Shown: in pieces, positions 44,296 through 53,460 of the stretch | Layout of the letters: each line of letters opens with the position of its first letter | Position numbering within the stretch: the first letter of the stretch is position 1 | From: Brachionus manjavacas | Lineage: Eukaryota; Rotifera; Eurotatoria; Ploima; Brachionidae | DNA: 64,000 nt | Direction of reading: 5' to 3' | Assembly: GCA_019054805.1 (NCBI GenBank) | Contig: JAHQIY010000021.1 | Location: 434,001 to 498,000, forward strand | Position numbers and translations under genes: made by a program | Notes under the pieces: generated by a model | The model's input: only the letters and a program-made list of their open reading frames with translations | Told to the model about the DNA's origin: nothing | The model's database searches: none

Positions 44296-45111
44296 CTACC
44301 CCGCCCCATGCAAGTGCCACATAGCTAAAAAAATTATGTTTTGGTTTAGCTGTACTGTTGCTGGTTGCAGTTGGTTGTTATATAAGTGTAGTTTAGGTAA
44401 GTGTTGGTGTATTAACGGGCTTAGCCCTCCGGTTATAATTACTTGCTGTATATTTGGCCTTTGCTGTAGTGCTTGTTGTAATAAATTATGCACTAAACCA
44501 ACATAACCAAAAAAGGTTCCGCCGTGTATTGCCTGCTGTGTAGTGTTGCCTAATACACTATCTACTGCCTGTGGGCTTAGCTGGGGTAGTAAATCTGTTT
44601 GTTTATGCAACGCATTATACATAGTTTGCAAACCTGTAGTAATGGCTACTCCGCTTAATAAACCAGTATGCGTGGTGTGTTGTAATACCGTTGCGGTGCC
44701 ACAATCTAATATTAAACTATTTTGTTGCAATACCCTAATACTGTAAAAACTTTTTAATAAAATATCTAGCCCAACTTGGCTTAAAGGCGTTTGCTTAGTG
44801 CTTACATACGGTGCAAAATTATTACTATGTAAAAAATAGTAATTTAAATTTAATTGCTGTAATGCTTGCTGTAATAAAATATTTTTACTAGGCACCACAC
44901 TACAAACAATAACTACTATGTTTGTAGATTGTACTTGTGTGTTTTGTAAAAAATCTGTAAAAAAACTAATTAAGGCGTTTTGCAAATTATTTACATTAAT
45001 CTGCTTATAATTAATGTAATTTTTGTGTAAAATTTTAGTAGATTTATTACTAAACAATACTGCTTTTAAGGTGGAGTTTCCTAAGTCTGTTGCTATAAAA
45101 TGTGTTGGCAT
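44296..45111 (-). CDS. coaX: type III pantothenate kinase
   Basis: CoaX phosphorylates pantothenate in the first step of CoA synthesis. The 271-residue protein has the N-terminal ATDLGNSTLK phosphate loop, ILDCGTATVLQ and GVAITTGLQTM. The family GADR-type motif reads QVGLDILL, so it is divergent, but the ASKHA layout is clear. Gln and Leu content is high. Its last 60 codons are duplicated at 38024-38211 on the other side of the island. It is transcribed away from ubiV. Confidence 0.82.
   Translation of the reverse strand: MPTHFIATDLGNSTLKAVLFSNKSTKILHKNYINYKQINVNNLQNALISFFTDFLQNTQVQSTNIVVIVCSVVPSKNILLQQALQQLNLNYYFLHSNNFAPYVSTKQTPLSQVGLDILLKSFYSIRVLQQNSLILDCGTATVLQHTTHTGLLSGVAITTGLQTMYNALHKQTDLLPQLSPQAVDSVLGNTTQQAIHGGTFFGYVGLVHNLLQQALQQRPNIQQVIITGGLSPLIHQHLPKLHLYNNQLQPATVQLNQNIIFLAMWHLHGAG
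44303..44483 (-). repeat. 181-bp direct repeat flanking the glycan island, right copy
   Basis: This is the copy within intact coaX; see 38031-38211. Differences are two A/G changes near the middle and two changes near the 5' end of the coaX sense. Confidence 0.95.
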
Positions 45112-45240
45112 AATATTACTTTATTTACTATAATAATAAGTATAGCATACAATTAAATTGTATAAAGTTAACAAAAACTATGTTAATATATTACTAATAT
45201 ACTATATTTTAAATTAACAATAAAAAAGGTTGTTTTAAAT

Positions 45241-46158
45241 ATGCAAACAAATAATTACAAAATTACCCTTGGCCCGTGTCTATTTAACTGGAAAGTAAAC
45301 GATTGGAGAGACTTTTATTTTAAAATGGCAGATAACCCCAACATAGACGAAGTTTACATAGGCGAGGTAGTTTGCATTAAGCGGTTTCCTTTTTTTGAAG
45401 TTGCCTTTAAAGAAGTTATAGAACGCTTAAAAGCTAGCGGTAAAACCGTTAATTTATCTTCTTTTTCTTTATTATTAAGCAAATTAGAAGTAAACTCTAA
45501 CAAAAAAATGCTACAAATGTTTGAAGACCTACCAATGGAGGCCAACGATGTTGGTATACTACCACTGCTACACAACAAACCGCACATTGTAGGCCCTACC
45601 ATTAACGTTTATAACGAATACACCGCAAAAACTTTAGCAGATAAAGGGGCTTACCGAATCTGTTTTCCGTACGAAATAGAAAAAAGTGCATTAGAAGTAA
45701 TTAGTAAAGCAATTCCAAACACACAAAAAGAAGTTTTTGCTTTTGGTAGAATGCCGTTAGCTATTGCCGCCAGATGCTACCATGCTAGAATTCATAACAC
45801 CACTAAAGAAGATTGTAGATACGTTTGCGAAAAAGACTACAACGCCAAACCAATACAAACTACCACCGGCGAAGACTTTTTAGCAGTAAACGGCACACAA
45901 ACAATGTCTTTTAGTTTTAACAATTTAATTGTAGAAGCACAACAATTACTTGATATTGGTATTAATATTTTTAGAATATCGCCACATTACATGGATATGA
46001 ATAGCGTTATTAATTTGTTTAAAGCCGTGCTAGATAAAAAAATGGATGGTAACGAAGCCTTAGCTAAAATGCAACCCTTACTGCCTAGCGGTAGTAAATT
46101 TGCCAACGGCTTTTTTTATGGTGGTGCCGGCAGAGATATGATGCGCAGTACAGAGTAA
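45241..46158 (+). CDS. ubiV: UbiV, U32-family [4Fe-4S] hydroxylase subunit
   Basis: UbiV pairs with UbiU for O2-independent ring hydroxylation in ubiquinone synthesis. The 305-residue protein starts with a TLGPCLFNW-type N-terminus (cysteine 1), and AARCYHARI with KEDCRYVCEKDY supplies three further cysteines of the iron-sulfur site. FRISPHYMDM is another family motif. Its natural partners ubiT-ubiU lie about 8 kb upstream, separated by the HrgA-like gene, the island and coaX. Confidence 0.9.
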   Translation: MQTNNYKITLGPCLFNWKVNDWRDFYFKMADNPNIDEVYIGEVVCIKRFPFFEVAFKEVIERLKASGKTVNLSSFSLLLSKLEVNSNKKMLQMFEDLPMEANDVGILPLLHNKPHIVGPTINVYNEYTAKTLADKGAYRICFPYEIEKSALEVISKAIPNTQKEVFAFGRMPLAIAARCYHARIHNTTKEDCRYVCEKDYNAKPIQTTTGEDFLAVNGTQTMSFSFNNLIVEAQQLLDIGINIFRISPHYMDMNSVINLFKAVLDKKMDGNEALAKMQPLLPSGSKFANGFFYGGAGRDMMRSTE

Positions 46159-46181
46159 CCCTTTGTTAATATAGCATAATA

Positions 46182-46772
46182 ATGAATACAACAGACCTAG
46201 AAAGCTTAAAAACCAGTATATTTTATTTACATATTGCAGAACTTAAAGCAATTGCACATAGTTTAAATATTGCTTGCATTGGAGACAAAACTTTTATTGC
46301 AAATAATATTGTTGCGTTTTTAAGCACAGGTAAGCAAATAGCGGTAGTTAAAATACCTGCAATAAGCAAGGCTAAGCCAAACACTACTTATCCTATACAC
46401 AAAGATGCTTTAATGTTAAAGGGCGATTTTAAAAATACCGGCAAACATAAAGATTTTTTAAAACAACTAATAGGTAACAACTACAAAACTAAGGTAGCAG
46501 GTATAGATTGGCTAAACCAACGCTGGTTACAGGGTAATCCACCTACTTATGCCCAATTTGCCGAATTTTATAAAACCATTGCCAACCAACCTTTACAAGA
46601 AAAAGCTAGCTTGCGTTTAAATAATTTTACTAAAAATTATGCTAAACAAAACCCTAAAGCATCTATGCAAGAAATTACACAAAAATGGGAAGAACTTAGG
46701 CTACACCACAAACAAATTACATTAAGTTTGGTTAATAAATACAAACACACCGTGCAAAACTTATTGTTTTAA
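46182..46772 (+). CDS. SAP-like domain protein of unknown function
   Basis: The 196-residue protein has an N-terminal helix-turn-helix stretch (about 5-50; LHIAELKAIAHSLNI, GDKTFIANNI) resembling the SAP DNA/RNA-binding motif. A second part (about 85-190) has several helices including TYAQFAEFYKT and a basic, Asn/Lys-rich region. It resembles small proteins combining SAP and DUF6434-like parts, but this is by eye. It follows ubiV by 23 bases and converges on the helicase gene. Confidence 0.5.
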   Translation: MNTTDLESLKTSIFYLHIAELKAIAHSLNIACIGDKTFIANNIVAFLSTGKQIAVVKIPAISKAKPNTTYPIHKDALMLKGDFKNTGKHKDFLKQLIGNNYKTKVAGIDWLNQRWLQGNPPTYAQFAEFYKTIANQPLQEKASLRLNNFTKNYAKQNPKASMQEITQKWEELRLHHKQITLSLVNKYKHTVQNLLF

Positions 46773-46809
46773 AATAAGCTTTGCGTTGGTATGTGTTACA
46801 ACAAAAGAA

Positions 46810-48354
46810 TTAAAATTTACGCTTAAAACTATTATTAGCGTTATTGCTACGTTTAGGTTTGCTAAAGCCAGAACTATTGCGGTTTGCATTAGGTTTTGCA
46901 TTGGGTTTTGCACTACTGGTAGCATTAGATTTTGCGTTATTAGTAGCATTAGATTTTGCAACCGGCTTAAATGCATTTGCACTGCTTTTGGTAGCTGGTT
47001 TTTTACTAAAGCCAGATTTAACAAAATTAGCTATAGATTTACCAAACTTACTTTTTTTAACAAAGCCGGTGTTGTTAAAATCTACATCGTTAGCAACTAA
47101 ACTTTCTTGATTTTGCAACGGATTAAACTGCTTTTTACCGCTACGTGCCGTATTGCTTTTGCTGGTTTGCGTTGAATTGTAAGATTTAGCATTACCATTT
47201 TTACCTGCACTATTGCTAAATTTACTAGCTTTAGGTTTTTTTGGTTTAGCAGATTTATTAGCTTTTGGGTTTTCGTTAGGGTTTAATAAGTAATAAATAG
47301 CTTTCCATTTATCTTTTTCTTGGTTAGAAACAAAAGAAACCGCTTCGCCACTTTGCCCTGCTCTGCCGGTTCTACCTATACGGTGAATGTAATCTTCTGG
47401 GCATTGGGGTAAATCGTAATTAATTACGTGTTGCACATGCGGAATATCCAACCCTCTGGCGGCAATATCTGTGGCTATTAATACGTTAAATTTTTTGGCT
47501 CTAAAGTCTGCAGTTATCTTTTCACGCTTATTGTGGCGTAAGTCTCCGTGTAAAGCATCGCTTTTAAAATCTAAAGTTTTAAGTTTTTTAGCCATGCGTT
47601 CTGCGTTGTATTTAGTTTTTACAAATACTATAACGCTTCCTTCTCTAGAATTTAACTGTACTAATAATTGGTTATGCTTGTCGGCTTCGGCAATGTTAAT
47701 AATTTCTTGCTTAATTTTTTCTACCGGAGTAGAAGAATCGCCAATAAAGATTTTTTCTGGGTTGTTCATATAATTAGCAGATAAATCTACAATATTTTGC
47801 GGAAAAGTTGCAGAAAACAATAAAGTTTGTTTGCCTTGCGGAATATGTTTAATAATTTCGTTAATTTGAATAGAAAAACCCATATCTAGCATACGGTCGG
47901 TTTCATCTAACACTAAAAACTTAACTGCACTTAAATTTAGGCTGTTACGTTTTAAATGGTCGTTAATTCTACCAGGGGTGCCAACAATAATGTTTGGTTT
48001 TCTTTGTAAATCGTTAAGTTGCTTGCCTATGCTTTCGCCACCAATTAACAAAGCCACTTTACAAGGGCTACCTTTACTTAGTAAAGATGTAAAGGTTTTT
48101 AGTACTTGGGTTGCTAGCTCTCTAGTTGGTGTAATAATAATAGCGGTTTGCTTAGGGTTGTTGTGCAAAGCAGAAACAATAGGTATAGCAAAAGCACCAG
48201 TTTTGCCTGTGCCGGTTTTAGAAGACACTAAAAGGTCTTTACCGTTTAAAACTAACGGAATAGCCTGTTGTTGCACTTGGGTTGGGTTGGTAAAATTTAA
48301 ATTGTTTAAAGCCGTTAAAACGGTTGGGTGTAAGTTAAAAGAGTTAAATGTCAT
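46810..48354 (-). CDS. DEAD-box RNA helicase, RhlE-like
   Basis: The 514-residue ATP-dependent RNA helicase has all core motifs: Q motif (PTQVQQQAIP), I (SKTGTGKT), Ia (PTRELATQV), II (VLDETDRMLDMGF, so DETD instead of DEAD), III (SATFP), V (ATDIAARGLD) and VI (HRIGRTGRAG). From about residue 370 a Lys/Ser/Asn-rich tail with degenerate NAKSNAT-type repeats likely binds RNA. It probably helps ribosome assembly or mRNA decay at low temperature. Confidence 0.92.
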   Translation of the reverse strand: MTFNSFNLHPTVLTALNNLNFTNPTQVQQQAIPLVLNGKDLLVSSKTGTGKTGAFAIPIVSALHNNPKQTAIIITPTRELATQVLKTFTSLLSKGSPCKVALLIGGESIGKQLNDLQRKPNIIVGTPGRINDHLKRNSLNLSAVKFLVLDETDRMLDMGFSIQINEIIKHIPQGKQTLLFSATFPQNIVDLSANYMNNPEKIFIGDSSTPVEKIKQEIINIAEADKHNQLLVQLNSREGSVIVFVKTKYNAERMAKKLKTLDFKSDALHGDLRHNKREKITADFRAKKFNVLIATDIAARGLDIPHVQHVINYDLPQCPEDYIHRIGRTGRAGQSGEAVSFVSNQEKDKWKAIYYLLNPNENPKANKSAKPKKPKASKFSNSAGKNGNAKSYNSTQTSKSNTARSGKKQFNPLQNQESLVANDVDFNNTGFVKKSKFGKSIANFVKSGFSKKPATKSSANAFKPVAKSNATNNAKSNATSSAKPNAKPNANRNSSGFSKPKRSNNANNSFKRKF

Positions 48355-48770
48355 ATAAAAAAATAAACCTGTATAAATTAAAAATTAAGAGACTTCCTAC
48401 AAACAAAAGTATGTTGTGGTTTTTATTGCAACTCTTAATAAAACGTTGTATAGGATTGGTATTTTCTATGAACTGTTATAAAATTAGAACGGCAAAAGTA
48501 AATGCTCTTTAAATACAGTATATACGCTTTTTAACATTTTGCAAGCTATTTAACACTTTTACAGCATTTAATAACCTTTGTTTTTTTGTGGGTTTACTAA
48601 AAATAAAAATATGATATGATATATAAATAATATTATATAATTAGTGTAAAATGCATTAGGCAAAATTATTTTACTAAATATGTTGCATTGCAAATACTTA
48701 ACTACAATTATTAAATACTGCTTTAAAAGATACTAAAGCTTATTACAATGGCTTTAGCAAAACAAAAATT
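48355..48770. other. intergenic region between the helicase and tRNA-Ser
   Basis: No coding frame longer than about 15 codons with a ribosome-binding site was seen. It holds the reverse promoter and leader of the helicase gene and the forward promoter of tRNA-Ser. A 7-bp perfect hairpin (CTAAAGC/GCTTTAG, about 48734-48758) lies just before the tRNA. Confidence 0.5.
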
Positions 48771-48860
48771 GGAGAGATGGCCGAGTGGCTTAAGGCACAC
48801 GCTTGGAAAGCGTGCATAGGGTTAAACCTATCGGGGGTTCGAATCCCCCTTTCTCCGCCA
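48771..48860 (+). tRNA. tRNA-Ser (anticodon GGA)
   Basis: The 90-base sequence has acceptor GGAGAGA pairing with the 3' TTTCTCC arm, anticodon stem CACGC/GCGTG with loop TTGGAAA (anticodon GGA), the long variable arm typical of serine tRNAs, the GTTCGAATC T-loop and an encoded CCA. Confidence 0.96.
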
Positions 48861-48937
48861 ATTTTTTAATAATTTGCCTGTAGATTAAAGCTTTTTTTAT
48901 ATAAATTTTAATTTGCCTAACACATTGTAAAACAACA

Positions 48938-49333
48938 TTACTGCTGTTTATTTTTAGCCAACACAACGCCACTTACAAAAAGCATTAACCACGCCAATAG
49001 CAACGTTGCACCGCCTATTGGGGCTATTATTGCATCTTGCGTTGGGGTTTGCCTTAGCCATACAGATACATAAATACTAAAACTAAACATTACTGTGCCT
49101 AAAACAAATAAATAGCCACTAATATTTAACAATTTACTGCGGGCTAATTTGCTACAACTTATTATAGCCAAACCTATTGCCACTATTAACAACGCATATA
49201 GCTGATTATACTTTATTGCTGTAGTTAACGCGGTTAGTTGTTTAGCGTTTAAATATGGGTTTAGGTTGTGTCTAGCGTAGGCACCTATTGCTACACTTAT
49301 AAAACCTAATGCAGAACCAAATATAAATAACAT
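48938..49333 (-). CDS. DUF423 family membrane protein
   Basis: The 131-residue protein has four membrane segments and the family pattern: IFGSALGFISVAIGAYARHNL at the start, TAIKYNQLYALLIV, FSFSIYVSVW and APIGGATLLLAWLML. Function is unknown in all bacteria. It is the distal gene of a reverse run of small genes. Confidence 0.88.
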   Translation of the reverse strand: MLFIFGSALGFISVAIGAYARHNLNPYLNAKQLTALTTAIKYNQLYALLIVAIGLAIISCSKLARSKLLNISGYLFVLGTVMFSFSIYVSVWLRQTPTQDAIIAPIGGATLLLAWLMLFVSGVVLAKNKQQ

Positions 49334-49366
49334 TTTCTTATCCTGTGTTTATTAAAATTAATTAAC

Positions 49367-49747
49367 TTATAAATTGTTGCTTTGTGCCACTTGGCAGTGT
49401 TGCAACTTGGCAAATCTAATTGCCGCAAATTTTTTGTATGTGTACTTTGCTACACTATACACCAAAGGCAACTTAACCAACCTAGCTAAAATACGCCATT
49501 TTAAGCCTAAATTTTGCCAAATTATAGCAAAAGCATCTACCCCTGTATAAATAGTGCCGTTAGCATTTACCACGTGCAAGCTTTTTAGTACAGTAGTTAA
49601 TTTTAAGTTATACGGCTGTAAAGCATTTTTATTGCTGTTATCCATTATATTTACCCAATTAAATACATTAGGTTTAGCTATTTTTATATAATGATTAATC
49701 TCTTTATTGCATAAGCCACAAGCGCCATCGTACAATACTGTTATCAT
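49367..49747 (-). CDS. DCC family thiol-disulfide oxidoreductase-like protein (DUF393)
   Basis: The 126-residue protein begins with VLYDGACGLCNKEI, the D-x-x-C-x-x-C signature of DCC proteins, and contains the family AFAIIWQNLG and RLVKLPLVYSVAKYTYKKFAAIR segments. It is complete. The role is probably redox-related. Confidence 0.88.
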   Translation of the reverse strand: MITVLYDGACGLCNKEINHYIKIAKPNVFNWVNIMDNSNKNALQPYNLKLTTVLKSLHVVNANGTIYTGVDAFAIIWQNLGLKWRILARLVKLPLVYSVAKYTYKKFAAIRFAKLQHCQVAQSNNL

Positions 49748-49777
49748 TTTAATTTTCCGGTTATTAGATGTGTATTA

Positions 49778-50401
49778 TTATTTGTGCCACAACGCTAATT
49801 TTACCCCAAAGGCTATTAGCACTACGCCTAAGGTGTTATCTATATATTTATTAAACTTTAAAAAGAAATTTTTAACATATTTATTAACAAAGCAAACTGC
49901 CACAAAGCTAAACCAACCTGCAGATACTGTAAACATCCATATGGCGTATAGTAATTTTGTGCTTAGGGCGGTATCTTGCTTAACTACCAGTGCAAAAATA
50001 CTTATTATAAAAAATGTAGCTTTAGGATTTAACAAATTAGTAACAAAGCCTAGGCGTATATTACTAAAAACACTGTTATATTGCACATTAGTGGTATTAA
50101 TTTGCTTGGCTAAATTACTACCATTAGAACGCACCGCTTTAACCCCTAAATAAATTAAATAAAAAGCCCCGCAATACTTTATGGCGTTAAACAACATTAC
50201 AGAATTAGCTATAATTACAGATAACCCCAAAATACAATACCCAACATGCACCATTAACCCTATAGATATACCTATTGCCGTAGCTATTGCTTGTTTGTAA
50301 TTATGCAACAAACTTTGCCTTACGGTTATTATAAAATCTGGCCCTGGGCTAACCAATCCTAAAAAAAATACTATGGTTAGACTTATAAATTCTTGTGTCA
50401 T
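49778..50401 (-). CDS. LysE/RhtB family exporter
   Basis: The 207-residue membrane protein has about six segments and the family signature FLGLVSPGPDFIITVRQSL near the N-terminus, with LLNPKATFF in the middle. Members export amino acids or small amines. It lies 30 bases from the SDR gene upstream. Confidence 0.92.
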   Translation of the reverse strand: MTQEFISLTIVFFLGLVSPGPDFIITVRQSLLHNYKQAIATAIGISIGLMVHVGYCILGLSVIIANSVMLFNAIKYCGAFYLIYLGVKAVRSNGSNLAKQINTTNVQYNSVFSNIRLGFVTNLLNPKATFFIISIFALVVKQDTALSTKLLYAIWMFTVSAGWFSFVAVCFVNKYVKNFFLKFNKYIDNTLGVVLIAFGVKLALWHK

Positions 50402-50431
50402 TTTAATTAATATCCTAAAATTTTAATTATG

Positions 50432-51316
50432 TTATTTTAAATTTTTTTGTAAACTTTTAACTATATTAGTATATTTAAAAGTAAAGCCGGCTTGCTTTAA
50501 ATTGTTTGGTTTTGCTTTAACACTGCTTAGTAAAAGTTCGGCGCCCATTTGCCCAAACATTAGTTTAACCAAAAATTTAGGCAAATAAAAATATACTTTG
50601 CGGTTTAACTGCCTTGCACTTAAATGCATTAAATTGTGCAAACTAACCGAACCCGCACTAACATTATATACTCCACTTAAATTATGCGTAGCTATAAAGT
50701 TTATGGCGTTGCAAACATCGGTAATATCTACCCAACTTACGTGTTGCTTGCCTTTACCAAAAATTACCCCTAAGCGGTTTTTTATGGCAAATTTTATTGG
50801 TGGTAAAAAACCTTTATTACCTAAAACTACGCCTAGCCTAATAATAGCAAGCTTAGTAGATATTGCTGGGTTTTTGTTAATTTGTTGAGCAGTTTTTTCC
50901 CACAGGCTACATAAATAGCTAGAAAAACTACTGTAGCTAATTGCAGTTACTGGGTTTTCTGCAATACTATTATTTAAGTATACCCCAACAGCAGATGCAC
51001 TTATTAACAAGCTAGGTTTAACCTTGGCGTTATTAATATAGTTAACCACTTGTTGCGTTGTGGATATTCTGCTACTAATTAATTGCTTTTTTATAAAACT
51101 AAACCAATAAGTATTTAAAGATTTACCCGCTAAATTAACAATAACCGTAAAATTTATGTGGCAATTTTGCAAAGTTGTTAAATAATGCACCCCTGCAACT
51201 TGTTTTTTAGGGTTAAGTTTTCTGGTTAAAATATAAACACTATAGTTTTGTTGTAAAAATAATTTTACTAAGTTGCTACCTATAAAGCCTGTGCCACCGG
51301 TTATAAGAATTTTCAT
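50432..51316 (-). CDS. TIGR01777-type NAD-dependent epimerase/SDR
   Basis: The 294-residue protein begins ILITGGTGFIGSNLVKLFL, the dinucleotide-binding motif, and has VNLAGKSLN, ISASAVGVY and a C-terminal DUF1731-like end (GAELLLSSVKAKPNNLKQAGFTF). This is the YfcH/SulA-homologue group, whose substrate is unknown. It is complete. Confidence 0.9.
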   Translation of the reverse strand: MKILITGGTGFIGSNLVKLFLQQNYSVYILTRKLNPKKQVAGVHYLTTLQNCHINFTVIVNLAGKSLNTYWFSFIKKQLISSRISTTQQVVNYINNAKVKPSLLISASAVGVYLNNSIAENPVTAISYSSFSSYLCSLWEKTAQQINKNPAISTKLAIIRLGVVLGNKGFLPPIKFAIKNRLGVIFGKGKQHVSWVDITDVCNAINFIATHNLSGVYNVSAGSVSLHNLMHLSARQLNRKVYFYLPKFLVKLMFGQMGAELLLSSVKAKPNNLKQAGFTFKYTNIVKSLQKNLK

Positions 51317-51330
51317 TTTTTACATTTAAG

Positions 51331-51837
51331 TTATTGTGTGTGTTTTGTGTAGTGTAAATCGGTAATATCAAAACCAAACTCTTCTACTTTTTTTACTAGT
51401 TCATTTTGTTTTTGTGTAGAAATTTGTGGCGTACGAGCCAAAACCCACACATAGTCTAAATTACCAGAATCCACTATTGCATATTGGTAATCATTATCTA
51501 CATAAAGCACCCTGTAACCAATAGAAAAAACCCAAAACACTGTTACTTTAAAGTCTGCAATATTGTTAGTTTGCTTAAATTTTGCTATGGTTTTTAGTTC
51601 GTTAGCTTTGCCTTCTTTATAGCAATAGTTTAGTACATCCATACCTTTAGCGTTGGGGGTATAAGTGGCGGTTACGTTGGTGCAGTTGCGTTCGTAATAA
51701 TTGTTGGTTCTAATAATTTCGTACCATTGGCCGGCGTATTTATTAACATTAAAATTACTAACGGGTTTGTTAACAATTGTATTAGCAAAAGTTAAAGATA
51801 GTGTAACACAAAACAAAATAATGATTTTTTTTAGCAT
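51331..51837 (-). CDS. bacterial lipocalin (Blc-like)
   Basis: The 168-residue protein has a signal peptide (about 1-18; no lipobox Cys is visible, unlike E. coli Blc) and the lipocalin start VNKYAGQWYEIIRT. The middle motif YQYAIVDSGNLDYVWVLAR and the end motif are family-typical. It binds hydrophobic ligands in the periplasm. It is separated by 14 bases from the SDR gene downstream. Confidence 0.9.
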   Translation of the reverse strand: MLKKIIILFCVTLSLTFANTIVNKPVSNFNVNKYAGQWYEIIRTNNYYERNCTNVTATYTPNAKGMDVLNYCYKEGKANELKTIAKFKQTNNIADFKVTVFWVFSIGYRVLYVDNDYQYAIVDSGNLDYVWVLARTPQISTQKQNELVKKVEEFGFDITDLHYTKHTQ

Positions 51838-51945
51838 ATAATTACCTTAATTTTAGTTATTAATTATTATTGTACGCAAACAAGATAACACACTTATAGC
51901 TAAGCTATAGCCACTTACAATTATAACAAAACTTTACACTAAAAT

Positions 51946-53292
51946 CTACATTAGAGTATCCTTATATTTTTGCTGAGCTATTTTTGCGGTTTCGGTGCTA
52001 TCTACTATAGGGCTTATGTTGTAATTAGCGGGTAGCCATTTGTTTATGTATTCTTGGGTGGCATCGAACTTATTTTGTTGTAGTTGCGGGTTAAAGATTC
52101 TAAAATACGGAGCAGAATCTAAACCACTACCAAAAACCCACTGCCAAGAAAACGCATTTACCACACTATCGGCATCTACTAATGTATTAAAAAACCATTG
52201 TTCGCCTAAACGCCAATTAATGTGCAGATTTTTTATTAAAAAGCTAGCGGTTATCATGCGTACTCGGTTATGCATATAGCCCGTTTGGTAAAGTTGTTGC
52301 ATACCGGCATCTACAATTGCCACGCCAGTTTGTGCGGTTTGCCATTTTTTTAAAAATACTGGGTTGTCTTCCCATTTAAAATTAGAGTATAGTGGCTTAA
52401 TTTCTTGTGTAAATAAATTGTTATAGTTTTTGTAGCTGTAGTAGGCAAATTCTCGCCATAGTAACTCTAATACAAACTGATTACTTAAATTATTAGCTAT
52501 GGTGTAATTATTGGCTAGTATAAAGGCGGTTCTAATACTTAATAACCCTGTATTTAAATAGGCAGATATATTAGCGGTGCCGTTTAACGCCATATAATTA
52601 CGGTTGGTGGCGTAATGTTGTAAATTATTATTAACAAAATTGGTGTAGTTTTGTAGTATTGTTTCTGGGTTAAAGCTATAATGTTTAGCTATTTGTTGGT
52701 GCCAATTACCTTGATTAACCGGCAATAAATTAAGCTGGCTAAAACACAATGCATTATTATCGGTTAAGGCGTTTATACTGCTAACAGTTTTAGCCTGTAC
52801 TACAGTGTTAGCATAATTAAGTGCACTTTTGGCGTAATGGCTAAATACTTTAAAATGTTCGCCTGCATTGTTAAGTATATTTGGTTGCTGTATAAATAGT
52901 AGTTTATCGTTAATTTGGGTAAAGGTTATATTGGTAAGATTTTCTGTTAAATGCTTAAAAACGTTATTATTGTAAGTATTGCTATAAATTACATTGCTAC
53001 AATTAAATTTACTGGCTAAAGTTTGTACTATATTGGTATATTGTGCAATATTATTAGCAATATAGCAGTTTAGCTTAGCGTTAAATTTTTTTAAGTTATT
53101 AGTAAAGTGTTGCAAAACATTATACAAAAACACATTATATGCCTGCGGAATAGTATTATTAGCATAATTATTATACTGAATATACACTAAAACTACTTGG
53201 CTGTAATTACTACAAGCATGGTGTAAAGTTAAATTATCGTACAATCTAAAATTATTATTTAAAATTACTATAGCCGTAGAATTATTTTGCAT
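51946..53292 (-). CDS. phrB: deoxyribodipyrimidine photolyase (class I CPD)
   Basis: PhrB repairs UV cyclobutane dimers with blue light. The 448-residue protein has the N-terminal antenna domain and the C-terminal FAD domain with LLWREFAYYSY, MHNRVRMITASFLIKN, DADSVVNAFSWQWVFGSG and PYFRIFNP. All major FAD and DNA contacts seem present. A light-repair enzyme argues against a strictly dark intracellular life. Confidence 0.94.
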   Translation of the reverse strand: MQNNSTAIVILNNNFRLYDNLTLHHACSNYSQVVLVYIQYNNYANNTIPQAYNVFLYNVLQHFTNNLKKFNAKLNCYIANNIAQYTNIVQTLASKFNCSNVIYSNTYNNNVFKHLTENLTNITFTQINDKLLFIQQPNILNNAGEHFKVFSHYAKSALNYANTVVQAKTVSSINALTDNNALCFSQLNLLPVNQGNWHQQIAKHYSFNPETILQNYTNFVNNNLQHYATNRNYMALNGTANISAYLNTGLLSIRTAFILANNYTIANNLSNQFVLELLWREFAYYSYKNYNNLFTQEIKPLYSNFKWEDNPVFLKKWQTAQTGVAIVDAGMQQLYQTGYMHNRVRMITASFLIKNLHINWRLGEQWFFNTLVDADSVVNAFSWQWVFGSGLDSAPYFRIFNPQLQQNKFDATQEYINKWLPANYNISPIVDSTETAKIAQQKYKDTLM

Positions 53293-53386
53293 TGTAAAAA
53301 CCCTATTAAAACAACGTTTATTAGTAATAATAGCACATTTTAATAAAAACTATAATAATTAAAAACAGCCAATACAAAACTATAAA

Positions 53387-53415
53387 TTGCATTTTGTAAG
53401 TAAAAATAGTATAAC
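53387..53415 (+). promoter_or_regulatory. promoter of the small secreted membrane protein gene
   Basis: TTGCAT (53387-53392) and TATAAC (53410-53415) are 17 bases apart, about 45 bases before the ATG at 53461. Confidence 0.6.
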
Positions 53416-53460
53416 CATAATATAATATTTATTACTAATTTAATATAAAAGGCAAAACCA

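Larger units (their letters stand above)
38212..44302. mobile_element. glycan-biosynthesis genomic island between two coaX copies
   Basis: About 6.1 kb lie between the two 181-bp coaX repeats and contain only surface-polysaccharide-type genes: three reverse (WavE, GT4, pyruvyl-transferase family) and four forward (nucleotidyltransferase, GDPD-like, HAD, cupin), driven from a central divergent promoter region. No integrase, transposase or tRNA is present. The structure fits single-crossover insertion of DNA carrying a coaX 3' fragment, or a duplication-based exchange. The only TGA stop seen in the window lies here. Confidence 0.65.

Noticed and set aside
38212-44302. The island as a prophage or insertion sequence composite
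   Set aside because: No integrase, transposase, capsid or terminal-inverted-repeat pair is visible. The only flanks are coaX sequence.
46810-48354. DETD in helicase motif II as an inactivating change
   Set aside because: DExD with Thr keeps the catalytic Asp and Glu, and all other motifs are intact.
46786-48358. Several forward frames opposite the helicase gene
   Set aside because: They are antisense shadows of a clearly conserved DEAD-box gene.
48771-48860. tRNA-Ser as an integration site
   Set aside because: No partial tRNA duplicate and no integrase were found nearby. The following genes look like ordinary chromosomal genes.
48790-48972. A 60-codon reverse frame across tRNA-Ser
   Set aside because: It runs antisense through the tRNA and into the DUF423 gene, so it is not a gene.
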